Positions 34,655 to 42,306 of a DNA stretch of 64,000 bases are shown piece by piece. The stretch's first letter is position 1, and each line of letters opens with the position of its first letter. Below the pieces are notes generated by a model. It made no database searches. It was not told the DNA's origin and saw nothing but the letters and a program-made list of their open reading frames with translations. The DNA comes from an uncultured bacterium. Its GTDB lineage: Bacteria > Cyanobacteriota > Vampirovibrionia > Gastranaerophilales > Gastranaerophilaceae. The translations under genes and the position numbers were made by a program. The stretch covers positions 1-64,000 of the forward strand of contig CASDWY010000031.1 in NCBI GenBank assembly GCA_949284985.1, given 5' to 3'.

Positions 34655-34825
34655 TCATAAGCCCCAAACTAAATTCATTAATTTAGTCAAAGGAGCAGCT
34701 GCTTTTCTGTAACCGCACAAGCGACCTTGTTGACCGCCGGCTTCTTGCATGTTGGCAGCTAAACAGTATCGACGTAGTGCCGTTTTGCTGTTTATGATAT
34801 TTTGCTGTTTGAAAGTGTTTTTCAT
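34655..34825 (-). CDS. Small hypothetical protein, 56 aa
   Basis: A 56-codon reading frame with ATG at 34825 preceded by AAAGGGTAGC. The product is basic, with NMQEAGGQQGRLCGYRKAAA and a C-terminal NLVWGL. Codon choice uses GGC, GCC, CGC, TGC and TAC more than the neighbours, so it stands out in composition. The gene for the 441-aa protein starts 29 nt after its stop codon. A weak promoter (TTGTTA 34898-34903, TATTAA 34875-34880) lies upstream. I do not know its function, and it could be non-coding RNA with coding-like sequence. Confidence 0.45.
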   Translation of the reverse strand: MKNTFKQQNIINSKTALRRYCLAANMQEAGGQQGRLCGYRKAAAPLTKLMNLVWGL

Positions 34826-34901
34826 GCTACCCTTTATAGCTGTTAATGTTTCTGAAAAATTATTTGTGCTTATTTTAATATAAATCTTTTCATTTTGTAA
34901 C

Positions 34902-34929
34902 AAAAAAGCTTTTCGATTGTTCGAAAAGC
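34902..34929 (-). terminator. Intrinsic terminator of the candidate small RNA
   Basis: GCTTTTCGA and TCGAAAAGC form a 9-bp stem (34908-34916 with 34921-34929, 4-nt loop) followed on the minus strand by TTTTTT. No minus-strand protein gene ends upstream of it, so it must end a transcript initiated at about 35030. Confidence 0.8.
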
Positions 34930-35030
34930 CCGAAATTAAACATAACTTACATCGCAGTGTTTAAATGCGGACCTTAAAAATATTTATGTTACGTCGTATT
35001 AATATAATCATTTTTCTTTCTCTGTATTAC
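34902..35030 (-). ncRNA. Candidate small non-coding RNA, about 129 nt
   Basis: A consensus promoter (TTGACA, 16 bp, TATACT at 35037-35064) and a strong terminator (34902-34929) bracket about 129 nt with no substantial gene. Besides the terminator stem, the RNA can form a 7-bp stem (AACATAA at 34984-34990 with TTATGTT at 34939-34945) enclosing a small CGCA/TGCG hairpin (34953-34969). A 16-codon frame (34961-35011) is also present but has only a weak AGAGAAAG ribosome binding site. It does not match my memory of 6S, SRP, tmRNA or RNase P RNA. Confidence 0.6.
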
Positions 35031-35036
35031 ATTTTT

Positions 35037-35064
35037 AGTATATCAGCAAACGATTGATTGTCAA
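35037..35064 (-). promoter_or_regulatory. Near-consensus promoter for the candidate small RNA
   Basis: On the minus strand, TTGACA (35059-35064) is 16 bp from TATACT (35037-35042). This is among the best -35/-10 matches in the window. Confidence 0.7.
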
Positions 35065-35175
35065 CAAAGCTTAATTTAATAATAAAGTTAATTGTTAATT
35101 TTTATTAATAAAAAGCAATTTTTTGTACGTAAATGTTTTTTAAATGTAGAAGGATAAATATTGGGAGTTTTTATT

Positions 35176-35823
35176 ATGGGAGAAACACCACTTTTTGCAG
35201 GTACAATATCATTGTCAACAAGTCCGTACTATATGCCGACAAGCGGTAGTTGTTCGGTTCATGGTTCAGGGATTAATTATGCTACATCCCCAATTCAAAA
35301 TAGCATATATTCTGATGCAACAAGCAGCTCTGTTACTCAAGACAGTTCTGGAAGTATTTTTGGTTCTATTGGAAATGGAATAGCAAGTTTTGGCAGTGCA
35401 TTGTGGGACGGCACTAAAGCTGTAGGCGGTGCTATTGGCGATTTCGGTATAGCTACAGGTGAGGTCGCTTGGGACAGTGCAAAAGCAGTTGGTAGAGGTA
35501 CAGGAAAAGTTATTGGCGGTGCATTTAATTGTGTTGGCAATATTCTTGAATTTTGCGGAGATCTTTTAGGCGGCATCGGAGTAGGCTATGGATTTGGCGC
35601 AGGATTTGGAATGGGATATGGCTTAGGTGCTGTTGGTTTTCCGTATACATTCCCTGGATTTTACGGCGGATGCTACCCACCGGCTTTTGTTGGGTTTGGT
35701 GCATGTAGACCTTTGCCACCTCCGGTAAGATTAGCTGGTCCGGTTTTCCCTGTAGGGGGTGTTGTGCCACATACTCGTTATATCCCTAATTGGGGTGCAT
35801 GTATGCCAAGACCGCGCTTTTAA
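35176..35823 (+). CDS. Gly/Pro-rich hypothetical protein with internal repeats
   Basis: A 215-aa protein with no recognised family. After a Ser/Thr-rich N-terminus, two copies of an amphipathic repeat appear (ALWDGTKAVGGAIG and VAWDSAKAVGRGTG, about residues 75-110), then a Gly/Phe/Tyr-rich tract (GYGFGAGFGMGYGLGAVGFP) and a Pro-rich C-terminus with several Cys. The composition suggests a membrane-associated or surface-layer-like structural protein. The ATG at 35176 has GGGAG 8 nt upstream; an upstream TTG at 35161 is also possible. Confidence 0.6.
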   Translation: MGETPLFAGTISLSTSPYYMPTSGSCSVHGSGINYATSPIQNSIYSDATSSSVTQDSSGSIFGSIGNGIASFGSALWDGTKAVGGAIGDFGIATGEVAWDSAKAVGRGTGKVIGGAFNCVGNILEFCGDLLGGIGVGYGFGAGFGMGYGLGAVGFPYTFPGFYGGCYPPAFVGFGACRPLPPPVRLAGPVFPVGGVVPHTRYIPNWGACMPRPRF

Positions 35824-35835
35824 TTTCGGGAATTT

Positions 35836-37758
35836 TTAATCCATATATTTACCGTTAAACAGTTCAAGAATCATTTTTGCTTGATCAGAATGATGCTCGG
35901 GAATTTTAGTTTCAAGTTCATTTTTATGATTAAGTTGTTTTTCGTAGTATTCTATGTCGGATTCATTCTCATTTTTGATGTCATTGTTTTTTATAGTTGA
36001 TTGAGGTTTTGACGTAGAACTTATATTAGATTTTTTTTTTGTTTCGGCTTTTAAAGTTTCTGCTTCTTGTTCACTTATAAGCTTAATATCAATTGGCATA
36101 TCTGAATTACCAAAAAGCTCTGTAAGTGCCAACTTTAGTGGAGTTATTCTTCCTGGTTCTTTTGATTGTTTTACAAAAGCTTCTTTTGTAAAGCCTATAG
36201 CCACTTTGTCTTTTGTTATTGTTAGAGGATAAGAGAGGTTGGCAAAAAACATTCTGCTAGGTAGGCTGGCAACTTTTGATAATAAGGTTTCCCATAACTC
36301 AAGACCATTTTCGCTTGATTGCTCAAGTTGTATTGTTTGATGTGGGTGAATACTCTCTTCAGCTATAACAGCATCTGTTGGAGAAATAATATGAGTTTCT
36401 TCTTTTATGATAATTTCCGGGTCTGATTTTTTTGTAATAGTTTGTTGTTTATTTTCTTGGGGCTCAGAGTTGTTAGATTGTTTTTTTGTGTTGTCTTTTT
36501 CAGAAGAAGAAAGTGGACTGAAGTCTGATGCTTGTGAAATAGCAGGTTTTACTGAAGGTCTTTGTGCTGAATTAAATTGAGGTTGTATTCCATTGTTTAT
36601 GGCTTTTTCTAAAACTTCTATACGTTCAACCAAATTTGAAAATCCAGTATTTGATAATTTGTTTGATAGTTCAATAATGCAAATTTCAAGCCAAAGATAT
36701 CTGTCCGGAGTATTTTTTATTTCTCGCATGTATACTGCTAATTTATCTATTACGTAATTTATTGCAATAGTGTCAAGAGTTTGAGCTTGAGGTGTTAGTT
36801 TTGTTAGCAAATCTTCATTTAGTTGAGTTAGCATCAAAACAGATTCTTTATCATTGCAAGTTTTAATTATTAGTAAGTTTCTAAAGTATTCAATAAGATT
36901 TGAAAGTATTTGAAGCGGTTCATTACCTTTAGAGTAAATTTTATTTATTTCAAGTACTGCATCTTGAGGTTTGTTAGAAATAATTTTTTCAGTTAGTTCA
37001 AAGAGTGCATTTGCAGAAATTTTTCCCAATAGGTTTTCTACGTCTTCTACATCAATTTGTTTTTGTGTATCAAGAATGCTAAGTTGGTCAAGCAGAGCTA
37101 AAGCATCTCTCATACCACCTTGTGCAGATTTTGCAATAGAACTTAAGGCTTCTTTGGAGATATTTATTTCTTCTTTTTTAGCAATGTATTCAAGTCTTTT
37201 TATAATGTCTTCAATAGTAATTCTTTTAAAATCAAATCTTTGGCAGCGGCTTATAATTGTTTCTAAAACTTTGTGTGCTTCTGTTGTTGCCAGAATAAAT
37301 ATAACATTTTCGGGTGGCTCTTCAAGGGTTTTTAAAAGTGCATTAAATGCTGTTGTGGAAAGCATATGAACTTCATCTATAATATAAATTTTGTATTTCC
37401 CATGAATAGGCACATATTGTATTTTTTCTAAAATATTTTGGGCATCTTCAACTGAACGATTACTTGCGGCATCAATTTCTATGACATCAACAGGTGTAGA
37501 ATTTGTAATATCTATACAGCTTGGACATTTACCGCATGGCTCGGTTGTCGGACCGTTAATGCAATTTAGGGATTTAGCTAAAATTCTTGCAGATGATGTT
37601 TTTCCTGTTCCTCTGGGACCACAAAAAAGATAAGCATGAGCAACTTTATTTAATTTAATAGCATTTGAAAGTGCTTGTGTAATATTTTCTTGCCCTATAA
37701 GATCATTAAAGGTTTGTGGCCTGTATTTTCGGTATAAAGGAATGTATCTGTTACTCAA
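35836..37758 (-). CDS. dnaX: DNA polymerase III subunit gamma/tau
   Basis: DnaX is the clamp-loader ATPase that also couples polymerase and helicase. The 640-aa protein starts YRPQTFNDLIGQENITQAL, has Walker A CGPRGTGKTSSA (about residues 47-58), the zinc module CGKCPSC, IIDEVHMLSTTAFNALLKTL and the sensor ATTEAHKVLETIISRCQRFD. The C-terminal 250 residues are low-complexity and divergent, as usual for tau. The start codon is TTG, supported by AGGG 8 nt upstream. An uninterrupted A10 run occurs at codons 573-576 (36031-36040), and both other frames hit stop codons within a few codons, which recalls the slippage that makes gamma in other bacteria. Confidence 0.95.
   Translation of the reverse strand: MSNRYIPLYRKYRPQTFNDLIGQENITQALSNAIKLNKVAHAYLFCGPRGTGKTSSARILAKSLNCINGPTTEPCGKCPSCIDITNSTPVDVIEIDAASNRSVEDAQNILEKIQYVPIHGKYKIYIIDEVHMLSTTAFNALLKTLEEPPENVIFILATTEAHKVLETIISRCQRFDFKRITIEDIIKRLEYIAKKEEINISKEALSSIAKSAQGGMRDALALLDQLSILDTQKQIDVEDVENLLGKISANALFELTEKIISNKPQDAVLEINKIYSKGNEPLQILSNLIEYFRNLLIIKTCNDKESVLMLTQLNEDLLTKLTPQAQTLDTIAINYVIDKLAVYMREIKNTPDRYLWLEICIIELSNKLSNTGFSNLVERIEVLEKAINNGIQPQFNSAQRPSVKPAISQASDFSPLSSSEKDNTKKQSNNSEPQENKQQTITKKSDPEIIIKEETHIISPTDAVIAEESIHPHQTIQLEQSSENGLELWETLLSKVASLPSRMFFANLSYPLTITKDKVAIGFTKEAFVKQSKEPGRITPLKLALTELFGNSDMPIDIKLISEQEAETLKAETKKKSNISSTSKPQSTIKNNDIKNENESDIEYYEKQLNHKNELETKIPEHHSDQAKMILELFNGKYMD
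36031..36040 (-). promoter_or_regulatory. A10 run in dnaX mRNA, candidate slippage site
   Basis: Ten consecutive T on the plus strand give A10 in the mRNA, read ACA AAA AAA AAA. Slippage of one nucleotide either way leads to TAA after 1 extra codon (+1 A) or 3 (-1 A). In Thermus and E. coli dnaX, slippage at A-runs makes the short gamma form. Here the product would be about 577 aa. Confidence 0.4.
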
Positions 37759-37822
37759 TGTTTTGCCCTAATCTCACTCTGATAATATAATTATATATGA
37801 AAAATATGAAATAAGGTGAAAT

Positions 37823-38725
37823 ATGAACATAATTAAACCCAAAACTTTGAGGAGAGAAGCTACAGTTGGATTTTTAACTGCTTCAGGCCCTGTTCGTGAT
37901 ATGCAGCGTTTAGAAAGAGCAAAATTATATTTTATAAACAAAGGGTACAATGTTTTGTTTTCGGATACGACTTATGAACAGAGCGAAATTTATGCCGGGG
38001 ACGATGATAAACGTTTATGTGCACTTTATGATTTTTTTCTTGATCCTAATATTGATGCGATTTTTTGTACACGTGGGGGTTATGGTGCAATTAGATTGTT
38101 AAATAAGATAGATTATAAAATTATAGAAAAAAATCCCAAATTATTTTGTGGATTTTCGGATGCCACTGCTTTTTTAACCGCAATATATGCCAATACAGGA
38201 CTTGTCACGTATCATTCGCCAATGCCTTATCCTGATTTTGGAAATGAAACAGTTTCCGAATTAACGGAAAAATCTTTTTTTGAGATTTTGGAAGGAAACG
38301 CTTTTAGCGCAAAATTAGAGGGACGTGTTTATAAGCATGGCTTTTCTTGTGGAATTCTTTGGGGTGGAAATTTAGCAACTTTGGCTTCTATGGTTGGAAC
38401 ATGTTTTGTTCCAAATGAAAAATTTATTTTGTTTATAGAGGACGTTAATGAACCAGCATATAAAATTGATAGGTATTTAACGCAATTGATGTTTGATAAA
38501 AATTTTATCAACAACTTAGCAGGTGTTATTTTGGGTGAGTTTAGCGGAGTGGACGATGATTCACTGTTAGAGGGTGTTTTTGAAAAATTTTCGATGAACT
38601 TTAATATACCTGTAATTTCAGGACTAAAAATCGGGCATGTTTATGACAAAATTACAGTACCTGTTGGAATTTTTGTAAAATTAGATACTACTAAAGGTCT
38701 AGTCGAAGAAGCTTCTAGGAGTTAG
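37823..38725 (+). CDS. ldcA: LD-carboxypeptidase (S66 family)
   Basis: The 300-aa protein has the S66 hallmarks: TVGFLTASGPVRDMQRLERA at the start, CTRGGYGAIRLLNKIDY, the Ser-bearing FCGFSDATAFLTAIY, WGGNLATLASMVGT, the acidic FIEDVNEPAYKIDRYLTQLM and IGHVYDKITVPVG with the His. These serine peptidases cleave the L,D-peptide bond of murein tetrapeptides during peptidoglycan recycling and act in the cytoplasm. AAGGTG precedes the ATG. Confidence 0.9.
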   Translation: MNIIKPKTLRREATVGFLTASGPVRDMQRLERAKLYFINKGYNVLFSDTTYEQSEIYAGDDDKRLCALYDFFLDPNIDAIFCTRGGYGAIRLLNKIDYKIIEKNPKLFCGFSDATAFLTAIYANTGLVTYHSPMPYPDFGNETVSELTEKSFFEILEGNAFSAKLEGRVYKHGFSCGILWGGNLATLASMVGTCFVPNEKFILFIEDVNEPAYKIDRYLTQLMFDKNFINNLAGVILGEFSGVDDDSLLEGVFEKFSMNFNIPVISGLKIGHVYDKITVPVGIFVKLDTTKGLVEEASRS

Positions 38726-38865
38726 AAGTTTTTATTCGTAGAAATAAGTAAAACTCTTTTGCGAATTAATTTTCAGTGGGTATGCATAATGGTTGTTTTT
38801 ATAAAGTAATGTAACAATGCTACTCTTGTCGTATGAAAATTGATGAAGTTTCGTAACAAAAGTGT

Positions 38866-38871
38866 TATAAT
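38866..38871 (+). promoter_or_regulatory. -10 box upstream of the hidden 54-aa ORF
   Basis: TATAAT at 38866-38871 lies 16 nt before the ATG at 38888, so transcription would begin about 10 nt upstream of the ORF, leaving just room for its TAAGGT ribosome binding site. The -35 match is weak. Confidence 0.4.
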
Positions 38872-38887
38872 AGAAATGTAAGGTAAA

Positions 38888-39052
38888 ATGTTTATAAGGA
38901 GACAAAACAAAAAGAAAAAACGTCTTGTTGTATCAGAGGATTGTAACCGCAAAGAATGGGGTCGGATGTCTGAGGGGACATCACATGGCGAAGCTAGCAC
39001 AGACTACATAACCTTTGTTAAGTGCAGTTCTCAAATCGAAAGGACCATATGA
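38888..39052 (+). CDS. Hidden small protein, 54 aa, coupled to the R3H ATPase gene
   Basis: A 54-codon frame starts at ATG 38888 after TAAGGT and ends in TGA at 39050-39052, overlapping the ATG of the next gene (ATGA). The product is basic at the N-terminus (RRQNKKKKRLVV) and Ser/Thr/Gly/Glu rich in the middle (GRMSEGTSHGEASTDYITFV). The ATGA overlap and the lack of any other explanation for 38880-39048 support translation. No family is recognised. Confidence 0.55.
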   Translation: MFIRRQNKKKKRLVVSEDCNRKEWGRMSEGTSHGEASTDYITFVKCSSQIERTI

Positions 39053-40641
39053 ACGAAGTTAAATTTCACAGTGACCTTGATAGGTTAATTGAGATTTTGC
39101 CCCCAAAGATAGGGCGGTACCTTAACAATGATAAGCTTAATGATGTAATAGAAATAGTTATGGATTTAGGCAGAGTGGCGGAAATTAGGCACGCATCAGG
39201 GGAAACAGAATTTATAAGTGGTGAGCTCATCACAGATGATGATTTATCTTTTATCACCCAACGTATACCGGCTTTTACGAATGATAATCGTTCAGGAATA
39301 GCAGGAACTTTACATAGGATAAGCGCAATCAGAAATCGACAAGGAAAAGTGGTTGGGCTGACATGTCGTATTGGACGTGTTGTTACAGGGACGATTGAAT
39401 GTATAAAGGATTATGTATTAACAGGAAAAAGTATCTTGTTTTTAGGTCGACCCGGCGTAGGCAAGACAACTAAATTAAGAGAAATATCAAGGCTTGTAGC
39501 AGATGATTTAAAAAAGAGGGTTGTAATAGTTGATACATCGAATGAGATAGCCGGTGATGGAGATACACCTCATCCTGCAATTGGACATGCCAGACGTATG
39601 CAAGTATCGCAACCTGAACACCAAAAAGATATAATGATAGAAGCTGTTGAAAATCATACTCCGCAAGTTATTGTTGTTGATGAGATAGGGACAGAAGAAG
39701 AAGCTCAAGCAGCAAGAACTATTGCAGAGCGTGGGGTCATGCTTATTGCAACAGCGCATGGTAATAAATTAGAAAACCTTATTAAGAACCCAATTCTTTC
39801 AGATTTAGTAGGCGGTATACAGTCTGTGACGTTGGGTGATGATGAAGCTAAAAGACGTTCCAGTCAAAAGACTGTACTAGAACGTGAAAAACAACCAACG
39901 TTTGATATTGTTATTGAAATTATAGATAGAAATACGTTGGCTGTTTATAAGGATACAGCGGAAGCGGTTGATTGTATTCTTAGAGGATGGCCGCTTAAGC
40001 CGGAAATTAGAAAAGTTGATCAAAAATATGATGAAAAGAAACCGTCTATTATTGATAAAGTAAATGAACTTGATAACAAAATCAATAAAGCCAATAGTAT
40101 GAATTTTTCTTTTTCAAGACAGCAATATGTTGAGCAGGTTAAAAATTTCAAAAAGATATACATATATGCAGTTTCTCGAACAATTGTAGATAAGGTGCTT
40201 GAGCGTTTAGATTTAAATGCAGAGATAACGAAGAATATAGACGATGCGGACATAGTTATAGCCCATAAAAATTTTGCTAAAGGTGGTAATAAAATTTTAA
40301 GCTTGGCAAATGATTACAGATTGCCGATTTATTATGTGAGATCAAATTCTATGGCACAAATTCAAAAAGTAGTTAAAGAAGCATTAGGAATTAAAGAAAG
40401 TGCCGAAACGCTGCAAGGATACTACGATGATGCTGAACGTGCGCTTGATGAAGCAAAGAAAGCTATTGAGAAAATTCAACAAGGGGCATTGGATGTTGAA
40501 TTGGCACCACAAAGTCATCAGATTAGAAAGTTGCAGCATGAACTTGTAGAACAACACAATTTGCAATCAGAAAGTGTTGGCGAGGGCACAACAAGAAGGT
40601 TGCGAATTGTAGGTGGAAAAGATTATAAAAATGCAGGATAG
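39049..40641 (+). CDS. Ycf45-like AAA ATPase with R3H-type C-terminus
   Basis: A 530-aa protein related to cyanobacterial/plastid Ycf45 and to SpoIIIAA-type ATPases. The core has Walker A LFLGRPGVGKTTKLREISRL (about 137-156), VVIVDTSNEIAGDGDTPHPA, RRMQVSQPEHQKDIMIEAVE, and Walker B VIVVDEIGTEEEAQAARTIA, with LIATAHGNKLENLIKNP. The C-terminal part after a linker holds an R3H-like single-strand nucleic-acid binding segment, RKLQHELVEQHNLQSESVGE, found with this ATPase in cyanobacteria. AAAGGA lies before the ATG at 39049. Function is uncertain, probably nucleic-acid related. This architecture is strong evidence for the cyanobacterial affinity of the genome. Confidence 0.85.
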   Translation: MNEVKFHSDLDRLIEILPPKIGRYLNNDKLNDVIEIVMDLGRVAEIRHASGETEFISGELITDDDLSFITQRIPAFTNDNRSGIAGTLHRISAIRNRQGKVVGLTCRIGRVVTGTIECIKDYVLTGKSILFLGRPGVGKTTKLREISRLVADDLKKRVVIVDTSNEIAGDGDTPHPAIGHARRMQVSQPEHQKDIMIEAVENHTPQVIVVDEIGTEEEAQAARTIAERGVMLIATAHGNKLENLIKNPILSDLVGGIQSVTLGDDEAKRRSSQKTVLEREKQPTFDIVIEIIDRNTLAVYKDTAEAVDCILRGWPLKPEIRKVDQKYDEKKPSIIDKVNELDNKINKANSMNFSFSRQQYVEQVKNFKKIYIYAVSRTIVDKVLERLDLNAEITKNIDDADIVIAHKNFAKGGNKILSLANDYRLPIYYVRSNSMAQIQKVVKEALGIKESAETLQGYYDDAERALDEAKKAIEKIQQGALDVELAPQSHQIRKLQHELVEQHNLQSESVGEGTTRRLRIVGGKDYKNAG

Positions 40642-40643
40642 TT

Positions 40644-40674
40644 AAAAAAGGGAGAGCGTGTATCTCCCTTTTTT
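40644..40674 (+). terminator. Intrinsic terminator of the Ycf45-like gene
   Basis: AAAAAAGGGAGA (40644-40655) and TCTCCCTTTTTT (40663-40674) form a 12-bp stem with a 7-nt loop, closed by T-rich sequence. It follows the stop codon directly. Confidence 0.85.
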
Positions 40675-40821
40675 ATTTTATATTGTGTCCGCTAAACTGT
40701 TGCTAAATATGGTGTTTACCTGTTTACTTTTTGTAAAAATATCTTAATATAGAGCTTAATAAAAGCAACTTTTTTTCTTGTTGTGCATTAAAATATACGA
40801 GTACAAACAGCTAGTGTGAAG

Positions 40822-42261
40822 ATGAACATAAACATTAATAACAGTCCTGCATTTCAAGGCGGAACGAACCCGGCTGCATTAAAAAAAGCCGGTAATAAAG
40901 CCAAATTGGTTCTGTATGATTTGCCTAAGGGAATAGTTATAGAAAATAATAAATTGGGCTCGTTTTTTAAAAAGGTGAGCCGTAATGTTTCTGCACCTGA
41001 ACAACGTCTTATAATGGGCGTTACTGCTTTGTTCTCACAGCCATATATAGATTTAAACAATAAACGTGTTAACGAGGAGACACGTTTGATGTCATTTTCA
41101 CGTACTCTTGCAAAAATAATAGTAGGTACTACAGTTGGGGTTTTAGTTCGAAAAGGATGTACAAAAGTTGTTAGTAAGTATACACAGATGGATGCTGTTG
41201 CAAAAACTAAAGAAATAGGATTGTGGGCTAAACCGAAATTAAAGCATTCTTTTCTTGCACCGGATTGTGTGAGAACTTATAACAAAGATTATCATCTTAA
41301 TTATGTAAATGCTTTGGGCAGTGTGTCGGGTATTCTTGTATCATTGTTTACTAATTTTTTGATTGATGCGCCGTTAACACAAATAATGACTAATGGTGTA
41401 TTTAAGTTTCTTAAAAACGTAGATGAAAAACCGACACAAAATGCAAAAGATAGTAAAAGCAAAATTATTTCACACAAAAGCACTAATTTACTTGAGGCGA
41501 AAAAAATTAGTTTTTCCGGAAATTCTGCTGCCACTGGAATAGAGATTGCCAAAAATGCATTTAAAAAGGTAAAAGTTAGCTTTTGGGAAAAGTTTGTACC
41601 TGATGAAAATAAAGATCCAATATTTAGTATTTTTGATCCAAGACGTTTAAAGCAATGGTTTTGGAAGAAAGTTTCAGTTAATCCTGGAAGTATGTTAATG
41701 CATACAGGTGCGCTTGGTTGGGCGGCAAGTTCTGCTGCGCAAATTACAGGGATTATTCGTAATGATAAAATTGATTCTAGTAAGAAAAAATTCTTAATTC
41801 CTCAAGAGTTTGCTGATGCAGCAGGTAACATTGCTCTTTATTATTTGCTTACAGTTAGTTTTAAACGATTTGTTGAATCATTATTTGAAAAAGGCAAAAT
41901 TCGTATAAAATATGTTATGGAACGAATTGAAAAAGAAGGTGCAAAGAAGAATCTATCTTTAGGTAATATTTTTAAAGGAGATAAGCCTGTAGCAGAATAT
42001 TTAAGAGGGATTCCGAAAGCTAAGCGAGCATTTGCAGCTAGTAAAAATGGGGCAAGTATTTTGGCAACTCTTGTTGCAAGTGTGATTTCTTGTAATATTT
42101 TGACTCCATATATTAGGAATTTTTATGGTTCATATTGCCATGATTTATTAAGAAAGCGAAACGCAAAAATGAATGCTACTATTTTTGATATAAAGATGCA
42201 TACTGGCGGATTAAATCAAAATATAAGTGATGATAGCCCGTTTAATAAATTTAAGATGTAA
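40822..42261 (+). CDS. Large hypothetical membrane protein with SFxG-type motifs
   Basis: A 479-aa protein of no named family. It begins MNININNSPAFQGG and contains KKISFSGNSAATG near residue 229, two occurrences of a short aromatic-x-Gly motif also seen in other hypotheticals of this window. Several hydrophobic stretches (about 87-105, 166-190, 290-310, 330-350, 405-430) indicate multiple membrane passes, separated by basic loops. The ATG at 40822 is chosen, with GTGAAG as weak ribosome binding site. No genes are clearly co-transcribed with it. Confidence 0.65.
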   Translation: MNININNSPAFQGGTNPAALKKAGNKAKLVLYDLPKGIVIENNKLGSFFKKVSRNVSAPEQRLIMGVTALFSQPYIDLNNKRVNEETRLMSFSRTLAKIIVGTTVGVLVRKGCTKVVSKYTQMDAVAKTKEIGLWAKPKLKHSFLAPDCVRTYNKDYHLNYVNALGSVSGILVSLFTNFLIDAPLTQIMTNGVFKFLKNVDEKPTQNAKDSKSKIISHKSTNLLEAKKISFSGNSAATGIEIAKNAFKKVKVSFWEKFVPDENKDPIFSIFDPRRLKQWFWKKVSVNPGSMLMHTGALGWAASSAAQITGIIRNDKIDSSKKKFLIPQEFADAAGNIALYYLLTVSFKRFVESLFEKGKIRIKYVMERIEKEGAKKNLSLGNIFKGDKPVAEYLRGIPKAKRAFAASKNGASILATLVASVISCNILTPYIRNFYGSYCHDLLRKRNAKMNATIFDIKMHTGGLNQNISDDSPFNKFKM

Positions 42262-42271
42262 TGTTGAAATT

Positions 42272-42300
42272 TTGACAGTAATCTTTTGTGTGGGTAAAAT
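42272..42300 (+). promoter_or_regulatory. Consensus promoter placing the start on the ATG (leaderless)
   Basis: TTGACA (42272-42277), a 17-bp spacer and TAAAAT (42295-42300). Transcription is expected at about 42306-42308 and the ATG is 42307. No Shine-Dalgarno sequence is present. Confidence 0.6.
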
Positions 42301-42306
42301 TAAAGA

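Noticed and set aside
34655-34929. tmRNA, RNase P RNA or SRP RNA in the region of the 56-aa ORF and sRNA
   Set aside because: None of the conserved motifs I can recall (GGAA tetraloop of SRP RNA, GAGGAAAGUCCGGGC of RNase P RNA, tRNA-like T-arm of tmRNA) is present.
34961-35011. 16-codon leader peptide within the candidate sRNA
   Set aside because: Only a weak AGAGAAAG upstream and no regulatory codon run (e.g. repeated Trp, His, Leu), so no case for attenuation by translation.
38773-39000. 75-aa minus-strand frame upstream of the Ycf45-like ATPase
   Set aside because: It lies opposite the better-supported 54-aa plus-strand ORF, and I see no ribosome binding site for it.
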